From the NCBI GenBank assembly GCA_023369685.1, contig SACZ01000011.1, forward strand, positions 1 through 63,029: a stretch of DNA of 63,029 bases, in the 5' to 3' direction. Of the stretch, positions 1-7,500 are shown one piece after another. A program made the position numbers and the translations under genes. A model generated the notes under the pieces. It did not search any database. It saw only the letters and a program-made list of their open reading frames with translations, and had not been told where the DNA came from. Numbering within the stretch: position 1 is the stretch's first letter; each line of letters opens with the position of its first letter. The stretch comes from Prolixibacteraceae bacterium JC049. Its GTDB lineage: Bacteria; Bacteroidota; Bacteroidia; Bacteroidales; Prolixibacteraceae.

Positions 1-107
1 AATTGCTGCACAGAATAAACTCCTTTCTCGAACTGGGAGACTAAGTTCCTTTTAAACTCGTCCGTGTAAACTCTTCGCTTTTTTAAAGCTCGTAAATTGG
101 CTTTCAT
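1..107 (-). CDS. IS3-family transposase OrfA, N-terminal fragment
   Basis: Only 35 codons lie in the window. They are basic (KKRRVYTDEFKRNLVSQFEKG), as expected for the DNA-recognition helix-turn-helix at the start of IS3-type OrfA proteins, which bind the element's inverted repeats. The copy at 62923-63029 is identical. The ORF is open at the window edge and may be intact beyond it. Confidence 0.8.
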   Translation of the reverse strand, partial: MKANLRALKKRRVYTDEFKRNLVSQFEKGVYSVQQ

Positions 108-147
108 TGTTCTTCAAATTGTGGTCAACATATATCAGGGAATGACA
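1..147 (-). mobile_element. 5' end of an IS3-like insertion sequence (left copy, partial)
   Basis: On the minus strand this holds the terminal inverted repeat (the element begins TG at position 147 and continues TCATTCCCTGATATATG) followed by the first 35 codons of a transposase OrfA that starts with ATG at 107. The decoded start MKANLRALKKRRVYTDEF looks like a helix-turn-helix OrfA of the IS3 group. The same 148 bp recur inverted at the right end (62882-63029). The element runs off the window, so its length, frameshift site and far end cannot be seen. The family is recognised from the protein start and the TG terminus, not from a search. Confidence 0.85.
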
Positions 148-148
148 A

Positions 149-448
149 ACTGGCTTGCATCACTAAGGGTAAAGAGCAATTGGCTGATGATCACCTAACC
201 ATAGTTTCCTTTTTTCCTGATTTCCTGACTCCTTTACTATAGTTTCCATCAATAGCGTTGGCTGATATTTTCGTGGTTAATGGTTAATTCCTTATTTTTA
301 TAGGTGAAAACCACAAAACCGTATAAAATGAAACGAACATGAACTTTCAACATTCTAAATTTCACAAAAGAGAATGATTAAAGTTTATGTGAGTTCCTGA
401 ATGTATTCAATTTTTTTGAACATTCAGAAATCAAAAAAATTTAAACAG
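149..448. other. Intergenic region between the IS and the chitinase-like gene
   Basis: There is no convincing gene here. A 33-codon stop-free stretch directly abuts the IS on the plus strand (about 150-238) and could be the tail of a gene cut by the insertion, but it is too short to recognise. A tandem GGTTAA-TGGTTAA lies near 274-287. The promoter of the downstream GH18 gene should be here, but no clear Bacteroidetes TAnnTTTG box was found. Confidence 0.4.
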
Positions 449-1597
449 ATGAAACTCAATTTCTTTGTTTTAGTGTTGATCCTTTCTATGCTTGGGATTG
501 GCACCAATGGCTTTGCACAAAAGCCTCAGGTAATGGCGTATTATGTCCCAAAGAAAACATCGCCTCCCGACAAACTTCCATTGCATCAGCTTACTCATAT
601 TATCTTTTCCTTCACCGAAGTGATTGATAATAAAATGCAGTTCCCAAACCCGAAACAGCCTGATTTATTGAAGCTGCTGGTAAAGCAAAAAAAGAAATAT
701 CCTCATTTGAAAGTGATGATAGCTTGTGGTGGCTGGGGAGGCTCAGGAGGTTTCTCTGATATGGCAGCTACAGCAACTAACCGTGCTAAGTTTGTAAAGA
801 GTGTATACGATTTCATCCAGAAATATCAGCTAGATGGACTGGATATGGATTGGGAGTACCCGGGATTGCGCGGTGCTGGCAACACTCACCGACCTGAGGA
901 CAAACAAAATTTTACGCAGCTAATGAAAGAACTACGCGAGGCTTTGGATAAAACAGGAAGAAAACAGACCCTCACTTTTGCATCGGCCGGATGGGAACGT
1001 TATTACGACCATGTAGAGACACTTGAGGTATTGAAGTATGCCGACTATATGAATGTGATGACTTACGATTTAGCTGGCGGGGGATCTCGAATCACAGCAC
1101 ACCATACTGCATTGGGAACTCCATTTGTTGCATCAGAACAATCCGAAGAGGCTCGTAAAATATACAAGGGAAAGCCTGCTCCATCGGCACAACGCATTAT
1201 CGATTATTGTTTGGCTATGAATGTAAATCCAAAGCAATTGGTTATAGGTGCTGCATTTTATGGTAGAGCCTGGAAAGGTGTTAAATCGAAAAACAATGGT
1301 TTATACCAGCCCAATACAGGAGTTTATGCAGGCTGGTTGGCCTATTCAAAAATTCGCCCCGACTATGAGAACAAAAATGGCTATGTACGCTATTGGGATA
1401 AAGAGGCACAAGCTCCTTATCTGTACAATAAGGAAAAAGAAGTTTTCATCACCTACGACGATACTGCTTCGGTAAGATTGAAAACCCAATTTGTGAAGCA
1501 ACAAAAGCTGGGGGGAATAATGTTTTGGGAATTGGCACTTGATTGCGAAAAGGAAAATTTACTGGATGCCATTTACAATGAAAGTAAGAAAAAGTAA
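449..1597 (+). CDS. Secreted GH18 glycoside hydrolase (chitinase-like)
   Basis: A 382-residue enzyme. A hydrophobic signal peptide fills residues 1-23 (ending NGFAQ), so it is exported to the periplasm or surface. The family signature DxxDxDxE is intact as DGLDMDWE at residues 129-136, with Glu136 the expected proton donor. SxGG-like sequence (ACGGWGGSGG) lies upstream near residue 93. GH18 enzymes hydrolyse beta-1,4-linked N-acetylglucosamine by substrate-assisted catalysis; endo-N-acetylglucosaminidases share the fold, so the substrate is not certain. The start at 449 was chosen over 401 because it places the signal peptide at the N-terminus; 401 would add 16 charged residues. It is monocistronic, ending at a terminator at 1603. 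Confidence 0.9.
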   Translation: MKLNFFVLVLILSMLGIGTNGFAQKPQVMAYYVPKKTSPPDKLPLHQLTHIIFSFTEVIDNKMQFPNPKQPDLLKLLVKQKKKYPHLKVMIACGGWGGSGGFSDMAATATNRAKFVKSVYDFIQKYQLDGLDMDWEYPGLRGAGNTHRPEDKQNFTQLMKELREALDKTGRKQTLTFASAGWERYYDHVETLEVLKYADYMNVMTYDLAGGGSRITAHHTALGTPFVASEQSEEARKIYKGKPAPSAQRIIDYCLAMNVNPKQLVIGAAFYGRAWKGVKSKNNGLYQPNTGVYAGWLAYSKIRPDYENKNGYVRYWDKEAQAPYLYNKEKEVFITYDDTASVRLKTQFVKQQKLGGIMFWELALDCEKENLLDAIYNESKKK

Positions 1598-1602
1598 ATA
1601 CT

Positions 1603-1648
1603 AAGAATGTCTTCATGAATGGTAATAGTTCATAAAGACATTCTTTAT
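1603..1648 (+). terminator. Rho-independent terminator after the GH18 gene
   Basis: The arms AAGAATGTCTT and AAGACATTCTT (1603-1613 and 1635-1645) are perfect complements around a 21-nt loop that itself pairs in part, followed by a short T-rich tail. Confidence 0.7.
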
Positions 1649-1793
1649 TCCAAACACTCTTTTTTCTGTTGCGATGCTTTCAATAAATTGAGCCAAAAGT
1701 ACTTTCAACATTAACCAATTGAAGCATGAAAATATCATTTTCTATTGTTAAAATATTTTGCCAACTTCACGCTAAAATCATAAACCATAAGTC

Positions 1794-3017
1794 ATGAAAA
1801 ATTTAAAACGATGCCTGCCTTTTGCGGCTGCATTGCTATGGATGTCATGTTCTAATCCGTCTGAGAAAGCCGTAACTCAGATGCAAGAGTGGCTAAAAGC
1901 ACCTAAAGCAGAAAGAACTGCTGTTGCGAAAACTCCATTTGCCAATGTAGCGCTTACCAAAGCTGATGCATTGAAAGCAGAGAAAGAAATTCTAACCACA
2001 TGTGCCAACGACCTGCGTCCTGAACTGGAAAAGAGTTGGAATGACAAAACCATAAGCTACAAAGAGTTTGAAATGCCACTGAAATACAAAATATTTGGCG
2101 AAGCTCCTGCCGATGGTCGTAGCTTATACATTTCGATGCATGGTGGTGGTGGTGCACCCAAAGCAGTGAATGATCAACAGTGGAATAACCAGATTCGTTT
2201 GTACACTCCTGAAGAAGGAGTTTACGTGGCTCCACGTGCTACTACCGATAGTTGGGATTTGTGGCATCGTCCTCAAATCGATCCAATGTTCGACCAGATT
2301 ATTCAGGCTGCTGTTATTTTAGAAGGTGTTAATCCGAACAAAGTATACGTAATGGGCTATTCTGCCGGAGGTGATGGTACTTACCAGATTGCACCTCGTA
2401 TGGTAGACCGTTGGGCTGCTGCTTCTATGATGGCCGGACACCCTGGAGATGCTTCTCCGTTGAACCTTAGAAACATTGGTTTCAGCGTTTGGATGGGAGA
2501 ACACGATAAAGCATATCGCCGAAACGAAATTGCTGCCGAATGGGGAGTGAAGTTAGATAAGCTGCAAGCTGCCGATCCTGAAGGCTACAAACATGAATGC
2601 CATATTGTAAAAGGGAAAGGCCACTGGATGGAGCGTCAGGATAGTGTTGCAGTACCTTGGATGGCTACTTTTACACGTAATCCATTTCCAAAGAAGTTAA
2701 TTTGGAAACAGGATAACGAACTACATCCTAAAATGTATTGGGTAGGTGTTCCTAAAGCCGATAGAACCAAAGAGGGCAAAATTATTGCTACCTACAATGG
2801 CAATACTATCAATATTGAAGAGACCAACTACAAGCACGTTCAGCTTTTCTTAAACGACCAAATGATGAATTTGGATGAGCCTGTAAAAGTGACTTACAAT
2901 GGTCAAAAGATCTTCAACGAAAAAGTAAACAGAACAATTGGTACCATTTACGCCACTCAAGCCAAACGATTTGACCCGAAAATGGTATTTACTGCTCAAA
3001 TCGACTTGACGTTATAG
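1794..3017 (+). CDS. Alpha/beta-hydrolase lipoprotein, esterase/depolymerase-like
   Basis: 407 residues. The N-terminus ends in a lipobox-like LLWMSC, so the mature protein is probably lipid-anchored at Cys19. An alpha/beta-hydrolase domain follows, with an oxyanion-hole-like HGGGG near residue 115 and the nucleophile elbow GYSAGG near residue 188; the GKGHWM segment near residue 280 probably carries the catalytic His. The overall pattern resembles the LpqC / polyhydroxybutyrate-depolymerase-like esterases. The last 110 residues form a separate beta-rich tail that I do not recognise. The natural ester is unknown; acetyl or feruloyl groups on plant or algal polysaccharides would fit the neighbouring carbohydrate enzymes, but that is inference. 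It is single-gene, with a strong terminator at 3037. Confidence 0.75.
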   Translation: MKNLKRCLPFAAALLWMSCSNPSEKAVTQMQEWLKAPKAERTAVAKTPFANVALTKADALKAEKEILTTCANDLRPELEKSWNDKTISYKEFEMPLKYKIFGEAPADGRSLYISMHGGGGAPKAVNDQQWNNQIRLYTPEEGVYVAPRATTDSWDLWHRPQIDPMFDQIIQAAVILEGVNPNKVYVMGYSAGGDGTYQIAPRMVDRWAAASMMAGHPGDASPLNLRNIGFSVWMGEHDKAYRRNEIAAEWGVKLDKLQAADPEGYKHECHIVKGKGHWMERQDSVAVPWMATFTRNPFPKKLIWKQDNELHPKMYWVGVPKADRTKEGKIIATYNGNTINIEETNYKHVQLFLNDQMMNLDEPVKVTYNGQKIFNEKVNRTIGTIYATQAKRFDPKMVFTAQIDLTL

Positions 3018-3036
3018 ATCTTAACTCAAATGATAT

Positions 3037-3077
3037 AAAAAAATGCTGCCTCCAACTATTTGAGGGCAGCATTTTTT
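3037..3077 (+). terminator. Rho-independent terminator after the esterase gene
   Basis: The stem AAAAATGCTGCC (left arm ending 3050) pairs with GGCAGCATTTTT (from 3065), with A and T runs on the two sides, so it may work in both directions. Confidence 0.85.
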
Positions 3078-3118
3078 ATAAGTTTAAATGTAGAAAAGTT
3101 ATAAGGTTGAAAGGTTAC

Positions 3119-3134
3119 CACGAAAAAATTCGTG
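3119..3134. repeat. Short perfect hairpin in intergenic DNA
   Basis: CACGAA-AAAA-TTCGTG is a perfect 6-bp hairpin in the 136-bp gap between the terminator and the convergent gene end at 3214. No function can be assigned. Confidence 0.35.
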
Positions 3135-3213
3135 CGGAAGCAGATCAGTCGCGTCGTTATACACGAAGAAGCGTTTCTGGATTTCTAATTTCTAAGCATC
3201 TACAACCTTGAAA

Positions 3214-4128
3214 CTAAAAATACTTAATATCTCTTACTTCAGTTTTGCTTTGAACAAACTCTCCTGATTTATCACCATTGTCGCTTACCCAGGTTTCACG
3301 TTTTATCCAGTTCCCAGTTCTATCGAACTTATAATTGTATTTTACAGTTCTCGCCTCTTTCCCGTTTCTGAAGTACTGCACTTTCACCGGATTAAATGCT
3401 TTATCAAATTCCGTTTGCTTTTCTTTTTTATTCTCTTTGTATTCAGAGGCTACTATCAAACGGTTATTATTATCGTATTGATATTCCCACTTGTGTTGGC
3501 CACCAAAGAATGAGTCAGATATCGTCTCTACCCGATTGCCTTTATCGTTATACTTTATAGTACTCTTCAACACTATTTCTGAAGGAGTGATATGAAGCTC
3601 TCTCTTTATAATTCTGTTTTCGCTATCGTATTTGTATTTATAACTGCGAATGGTTGTATCTCTTCCCAGTTCTGTCCTTTTTAAGATATCTCCTTGCGCA
3701 TTGTATTCAAACGTCAACTTTTGCTCTTTATCTGTCTTAATTATTGTTTCTGAAAGTTTATCATTTGAATTATAACTATTGATTGCTTCACTGGTTTTTC
3801 CTTCCAATTTATTCTCAATAATCTGTCTTTCCATTAAGCCTTTTTCATTAAAATCATTATTGATTGTGCTGACAATATCGGCATTGGCATTGTACTGAGT
3901 AAGTGATTTAATGTGACCTTTATCGGTATAAGTAATGGATTGATTAATCACCTTTCTTTGTCCTTTACGAGTCTCTTTTAACTCGTAGGCTTTCAACTCT
4001 TTTACTTTACCAACTAACTGGAATCGTTGCCATGCATTTTCAAAATCAAAATACTTCGGGGAATACTCTTGTTTTTGACAACTTACCAGCAATAGAACTA
4101 TGGCTAATATAAGAATGCTGTTCTTCAT
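3214..4128 (-). CDS. Lipoprotein with YD/RHS-like repeats, unknown function
   Basis: 304 residues. The N-terminus (LLLVSCQKQ) is a lipobox, predicting a lipid anchor at Cys17. The rest is a string of about 20-residue beta units of the type YxYDxxNRLIxxxxY, KYNDKGNRVETI and FEYNAQGDILKRT, which resemble the YD repeats of RHS and wall-associated proteins and many Bacteroidetes hypothetical proteins. Such repeats usually build a beta-sheet surface or shell. No toxin or protease domain is present at the C-terminus, and the length is far below that of RHS toxins. It is probably an outer-membrane or periplasmic protein. The gene at 4172-4666 lies 43 bp upstream in the same direction. Confidence 0.6.
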   Translation of the reverse strand: MKNSILILAIVLLLVSCQKQEYSPKYFDFENAWQRFQLVGKVKELKAYELKETRKGQRKVINQSITYTDKGHIKSLTQYNANADIVSTINNDFNEKGLMERQIIENKLEGKTSEAINSYNSNDKLSETIIKTDKEQKLTFEYNAQGDILKRTELGRDTTIRSYKYKYDSENRIIKRELHITPSEIVLKSTIKYNDKGNRVETISDSFFGGQHKWEYQYDNNNRLIVASEYKENKKEKQTEFDKAFNPVKVQYFRNGKEARTVKYNYKFDRTGNWIKRETWVSDNGDKSGEFVQSKTEVRDIKYF

Positions 4129-4171
4129 TTGTTTTTCAATTAAGGGTTAAATATTATAGCGATTAGTTATT

Positions 4172-4666
4172 TTAGCTTGAAATAGTAGCTATTATAATAA
4201 CCATTGTAATAGTTACTATCGTAATGGTTATCCGGGATAGAAAGCTGGGAATATACAGTCCAATTAAAATCAATAATTCATCATCGAAATCAGATATCAA
4301 ATTTCCTTCTGTCATTTCGGAAGAGTATTTGATTTTCTCTCCTTTATCATTGAAAACCACCCACCTTTTTCCCCAGATGTCCAACGAACGCCATAGCACC
4401 AGACCACTATCGGTATATATCTTTGCTTTGGTAGAAAATGTATTAAAAGTAATTTCTCCCACTCGTTCGTTGGTACTTTGATCAAACACAACAATGTCTC
4501 CACCTAGAAAACTCTTCGATTTAAAGCGAAAGTGTTTATCGTTTAACTCTGCAGTTGCTAAATTATTAAACGACTCACATTTTAGTTTTCCCACAGCATT
4601 ATATCCAGAATAAATTGTTGATGTGTCTGAGAAAAGACCTTTCTTCCATTTCAATGCAATTGTCAT
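4172..4666 (-). CDS. Hypothetical protein with a C-terminal membrane tail
   Basis: 164 residues from the ATG at 4666; an upstream GTG at 4690 would add eight. The first 130 residues are a compact beta-rich domain (YSGYNAVGKLKCES, FKSKSFLGG, IYTDSGLVLWRS, WVVFNDKGEKI), roughly like a tubby/LURP-one-type barrel, but I do not recognise the family. The last 35 residues are almost wholly hydrophobic (LLILIGLYIPSFL then TIVTITMVIIIATISS), predicting one or two membrane spans at the C-terminus. The DNA of that tail contains a nested inverted repeat (4197-4231). It lies 43 bp upstream of the YD-repeat lipoprotein gene and may be co-transcribed. Confidence 0.5.
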   Translation of the reverse strand: MTIALKWKKGLFSDTSTIYSGYNAVGKLKCESFNNLATAELNDKHFRFKSKSFLGGDIVVFDQSTNERVGEITFNTFSTKAKIYTDSGLVLWRSLDIWGKRWVVFNDKGEKIKYSSEMTEGNLISDFDDELLILIGLYIPSFLSRITITIVTITMVIIIATISS

Positions 4667-4903
4667 AGGTTGTTTTTTAAGGGGTTGCACAAATCATGTC
4701 GAACATAAAGTTAAACAACTTTCAATTTAATTCCATATTCATTGCAACATTTGTCTGGACATTTAACACATTTTAAATCTCCAACTCATCAATTCATTGC
4801 TTCAACAAGTTTTTAAGCAATGACTACACATGTTCGTTTCATATTATTGGTTCCATTAGGCAGTTTTTCCTATTTTTGGGAACCATTAGAATAAATCGAC
4901 ATT

Positions 4904-6214
4904 ATGAGTCAAAAATTTCAGAAAACGAACTACATATTGCAATCGGTTTTAACCGAGAAAGAATTTACAGATAAAGGTTGGATGTTAGACCCTGAGGGCG
5001 AAACAGAACCAACACTAATTAGAGCCAAATACGAAAACCAACAACTAACTGTTGGCGACGAAGAAATGGGGCTTTATAAATTTGCTCAATGGTTACCAAT
5101 CAACCGTACCTTGAAAGGATCATCAGCCCCTGTTACTTACAAAAGTGAAGGACTAGCCAAAGAGTTAGGTCTATCGAATCTTTGGATTACTTTCAACGGT
5201 TACTGGCCAGAAAAAGGTGCCAATATGACTACCTGCTCTTTCAAAGAGACCGAAGCCTATTCGGTATGTGGAAGAATGACTGGAGAAAAAGATGGTGTTT
5301 TAGTGGTTGCCTCAGCAGGAAATACGGCCAGAGCATTTGCCAGAGTTTGTTCCGACAACAATATACCACTTCTACTTTCGGTACCAGAAGATAACCTAAA
5401 TGCACTTTGGTTTAACGAACCACTGAACGATTGTGTAAAGCTTATCTGCAGCAAAAGCGGAAGCGATTATTTCGATGCCATTCACCTTTCCAACCTGGCT
5501 GTGAAACAAGATGGTTTCTTTGCTGAAGGTGGAGCAAAAAATGTGGCTCGTCGCGATGGAATGGGAACAACCGTTTTATCGGCTGTTACTACCATTAAAG
5601 CCATTCCCGATTACTATTTCCAGGCAGTTGGAAGTGGAACCGGAGCCATTGCTGCATGGGAAGCAAACCTACGCTTCATTGCCGATGGCCGATTTGGAAG
5701 CAATAAAATGCAATTGATGGTATCGCAAAATGCACCATTTGTACCGATGTACGATGCATGGAAAGCTTCGTCGAGAGCTATGTTGCCAATCGATAACGAT
5801 GAAGCGCGCAAGCAAGTGGAAGAAATTGATGCCAAAGTATTATCCAATCGTAAGCCTCCCTACTCTATTTTCGGAGGACTCTTCGATGCGTTGAATGATA
5901 GTAAAGGAGATATTCTGATTGCAGATAACCAAGCAGGTAGATCGGCTGCCGAATTATTCTTGCAAGCAGAAGGCAACGATATTCATCCTGCTGCTGCCAT
6001 TGCAGTTGCATCGTTGAAAGAGGCAGTTGAACAAAACAAGGTTCAAAAAGATGCGCTAATTATGCTTAACATTACCGGAGGTGGTGAAGAGCGTTTGAAG
6101 AATGAGTTGAATGAGATTCATTACCTGAAGCCATCACATATTTTCGATATCGATCCTTCGGAAGAGCAAGTAGCCGAAGTGCTACAATCGTTATTTACAA
6201 CTGTAAATGCATAA
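4904..6214 (+). CDS. Cysteate synthase (threonine-synthase-like PLP enzyme)
   Basis: 436 residues. The protein is a fold-type II PLP enzyme related to threonine synthase: a GYWPEKGANMTTCSFKETEA segment near residues 90-110 with a candidate PLP lysine, the PLP-phosphate-binding VASAGNTARAF near residue 145, and AVGSGTGAIAAWEA near residue 245. From memory this pattern matches cysteate synthase, which makes L-cysteate from O-phosphoserine and sulfite. In methanogens it feeds coenzyme M; in Bacteroidetes cysteate is the head of capnine and other sulfonolipids. Ordinary threonine synthase is the main alternative. The gene stands alone with its own terminator at 6234. The SPT-type synthase at 31637 could consume its product. 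Confidence 0.75.
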   Translation: MSQKFQKTNYILQSVLTEKEFTDKGWMLDPEGETEPTLIRAKYENQQLTVGDEEMGLYKFAQWLPINRTLKGSSAPVTYKSEGLAKELGLSNLWITFNGYWPEKGANMTTCSFKETEAYSVCGRMTGEKDGVLVVASAGNTARAFARVCSDNNIPLLLSVPEDNLNALWFNEPLNDCVKLICSKSGSDYFDAIHLSNLAVKQDGFFAEGGAKNVARRDGMGTTVLSAVTTIKAIPDYYFQAVGSGTGAIAAWEANLRFIADGRFGSNKMQLMVSQNAPFVPMYDAWKASSRAMLPIDNDEARKQVEEIDAKVLSNRKPPYSIFGGLFDALNDSKGDILIADNQAGRSAAELFLQAEGNDIHPAAAIAVASLKEAVEQNKVQKDALIMLNITGGGEERLKNELNEIHYLKPSHIFDIDPSEEQVAEVLQSLFTTVNA

Positions 6215-6233
6215 ATTGTTATAATATACAGAG

Positions 6234-6264
6234 AACGTGAGGTCGAAAGGCTTCACGTTTTTTA
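6234..6264 (+). terminator. Rho-independent terminator after cysteate synthase
   Basis: AACGTGA pairs with TCACGTT (6234-6240 and 6253-6259), extended inward by wobble pairs, followed by a T run. Confidence 0.8.
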
Positions 6265-6283
6265 TTGCTTTAAATTTCCGAAG

Positions 6284-6550
6284 TTACTTCTTTGTCACCG
6301 CATAGAACGCTTTCAGTTCATCCTTCCGGCTCTCATCAATTTTATGCCAACGTATACCTTGAATGGCTCCTTCCAGTGCACATAGCATATTGAAACAAGC
6401 TCCTTTATCTACTGTCTTTAATCGGGCGAAAGCATTTTCACTGCCAATGGTTTGCAAATCTTCCATTGTTTCTATTCCTACCTGGAATAGTTTCTCGGCC
6501 AATACTTTCCCAATATTTGGAAGTTGTGTTAGTTGTGTAAAATCCGGCAT
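6284..6550 (-). CDS. TfoX C-terminal-domain protein
   Basis: 88 residues from ATG 6550; a TTG at 6571 is possible but would overlap the upstream gene. The whole protein is one TfoX_C-type helical domain: LTQLPNIGKVLAEKLFQVGI resembles a helix-hairpin-helix motif, followed by TMEDLQTIGSENAFARLK. The family includes the C-terminal half of the competence regulator TfoX/Sxy, but stand-alone versions are common outside competent bacteria and their role is unknown. It starts 5 bp after the stop of the membrane-protein gene, so the two are probably co-transcribed. Confidence 0.75.
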   Translation of the reverse strand: MPDFTQLTQLPNIGKVLAEKLFQVGIETMEDLQTIGSENAFARLKTVDKGACFNMLCALEGAIQGIRWHKIDESRKDELKAFYAVTKK

Positions 6551-6555
6551 GGTAA

Positions 6556-7383
6556 TTAGGTTGTTTTGCAAGTAAATGCAATTATTTGATATTGAACAAA
6601 GTTTTTCTTCTTCGGCATACGATTCAATTGACGTACACGTACTAAATATACTTCCCCGGTCTGTTTCAAGAAGTCAGTAATCCAAATCTCCGTATCATGT
6701 TCCAGCTTGTGATACGTTGTCTTTTGATTCGCTTTAACAACTATCGCTGTCTTATCTCCACTGTTGTAATAAACAGGTTCAACCCGAAACGGAAAATCAT
6801 TATAACTGTTTCTATAAGTTCTTGAGTTACGATCTTTAGAATCGAAATAAAGTTCTGCTTTAAATACCGGATTCAGCTTCAGCTTATAGTATAATTCCGA
6901 ATATGCTGTTATCTCAATATCTGAATAATATGCTTTATCCTGCTTATATTTCAACGACAACTCTCCCACCGCAATAGAATCATTGAGAATAACCTGTTCT
7001 TTCTTGTTCAGTTTAATATTCCACTGTTCAAATGGCAAGTTGCCCAGCACTTCTTTTTTATCATTTCTAATGCGAAATTGAGAATCGATGGTTAACTCTT
7101 GCTTGGAGTAAAACGTTGACTTTGCCATCTGTTTTTCTAAGTAATAATTGATTACAAATGCTGCTCCAACCAAGGCTGCCAAACTTCCTCCTAATCGTAA
7201 AGGCCCCATTTTAAACGAAGCTCTTTTTATTCCACCCATAAAATGGTATACCAAAACTGAAACACCTATAGCTAGAAAAACGGAGACTATAATAGCAGGA
7301 AAGTTAAGCCATTTTAACAGCACTCCTCCCAGCAGACCTACTATTATGGCAATAATTACTACAGCTTTTTCAAGGCGATTCAT
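6556..7383 (-). CDS. Membrane protein of unknown function
   Basis: 275 residues. Three membrane spans occupy the N-terminal third (VVIIAIIVGLLGGVLL, FPAIIVSVFLAIGVSVLVY, LGGSLAALVGAAFVINYY). The remaining 180 residues are soluble and beta-rich, with two charged repeats around DKAYYSDIEITAYSELYYKLKLN and FRVEPVYYNSGDKTAIV. I know no family for it. It is likely an inner-membrane protein with an extracytoplasmic or cytoplasmic beta domain, cotranscribed with the TfoX_C gene just downstream. Confidence 0.55.
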   Translation of the reverse strand: MNRLEKAVVIIAIIVGLLGGVLLKWLNFPAIIVSVFLAIGVSVLVYHFMGGIKRASFKMGPLRLGGSLAALVGAAFVINYYLEKQMAKSTFYSKQELTIDSQFRIRNDKKEVLGNLPFEQWNIKLNKKEQVILNDSIAVGELSLKYKQDKAYYSDIEITAYSELYYKLKLNPVFKAELYFDSKDRNSRTYRNSYNDFPFRVEPVYYNSGDKTAIVVKANQKTTYHKLEHDTEIWITDFLKQTGEVYLVRVRQLNRMPKKKNFVQYQIIAFTCKTT

Positions 7384-7444
7384 ACAGTTTGGTTTTTAAG
7401 GCTATCAAAGATAATCAACCAGCCCGATTCTGCTAGTATGTGGA

Positions 7445-7475
7445 ACAAAAAAACCTGCCAGAAAACTGACAGGTT
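7445..7475 (-). terminator. Terminator for the GH27 gene
   Basis: On the minus strand AACCTGTCAG-TTTT-CTGGCAGGTT forms a 10-bp stem with one G-T pair, followed by a run of T. It lies 26 bp past the stop of the alpha-galactosidase gene. Confidence 0.85.
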
Positions 7476-7500
7476 CTAATTTTATTATATCTCGAAACAA

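Noticed and set aside
328-4842. The 14-mer ATGAAACGAACATG upstream of GH18 (328-341) and, inverted, upstream of cysteate synthase (4829-4842)
   Set aside because: Exact 14-mers shared by chance are expected several times in 63 kb of AT-rich sequence, and the orientation relative to the two genes differs.
4930-4955. TTGCAATCGGTTTT resembling the operator core
   Set aside because: It lies inside the cysteate synthase coding region, has only one complete half-site and lacks the flanking AACACATT.
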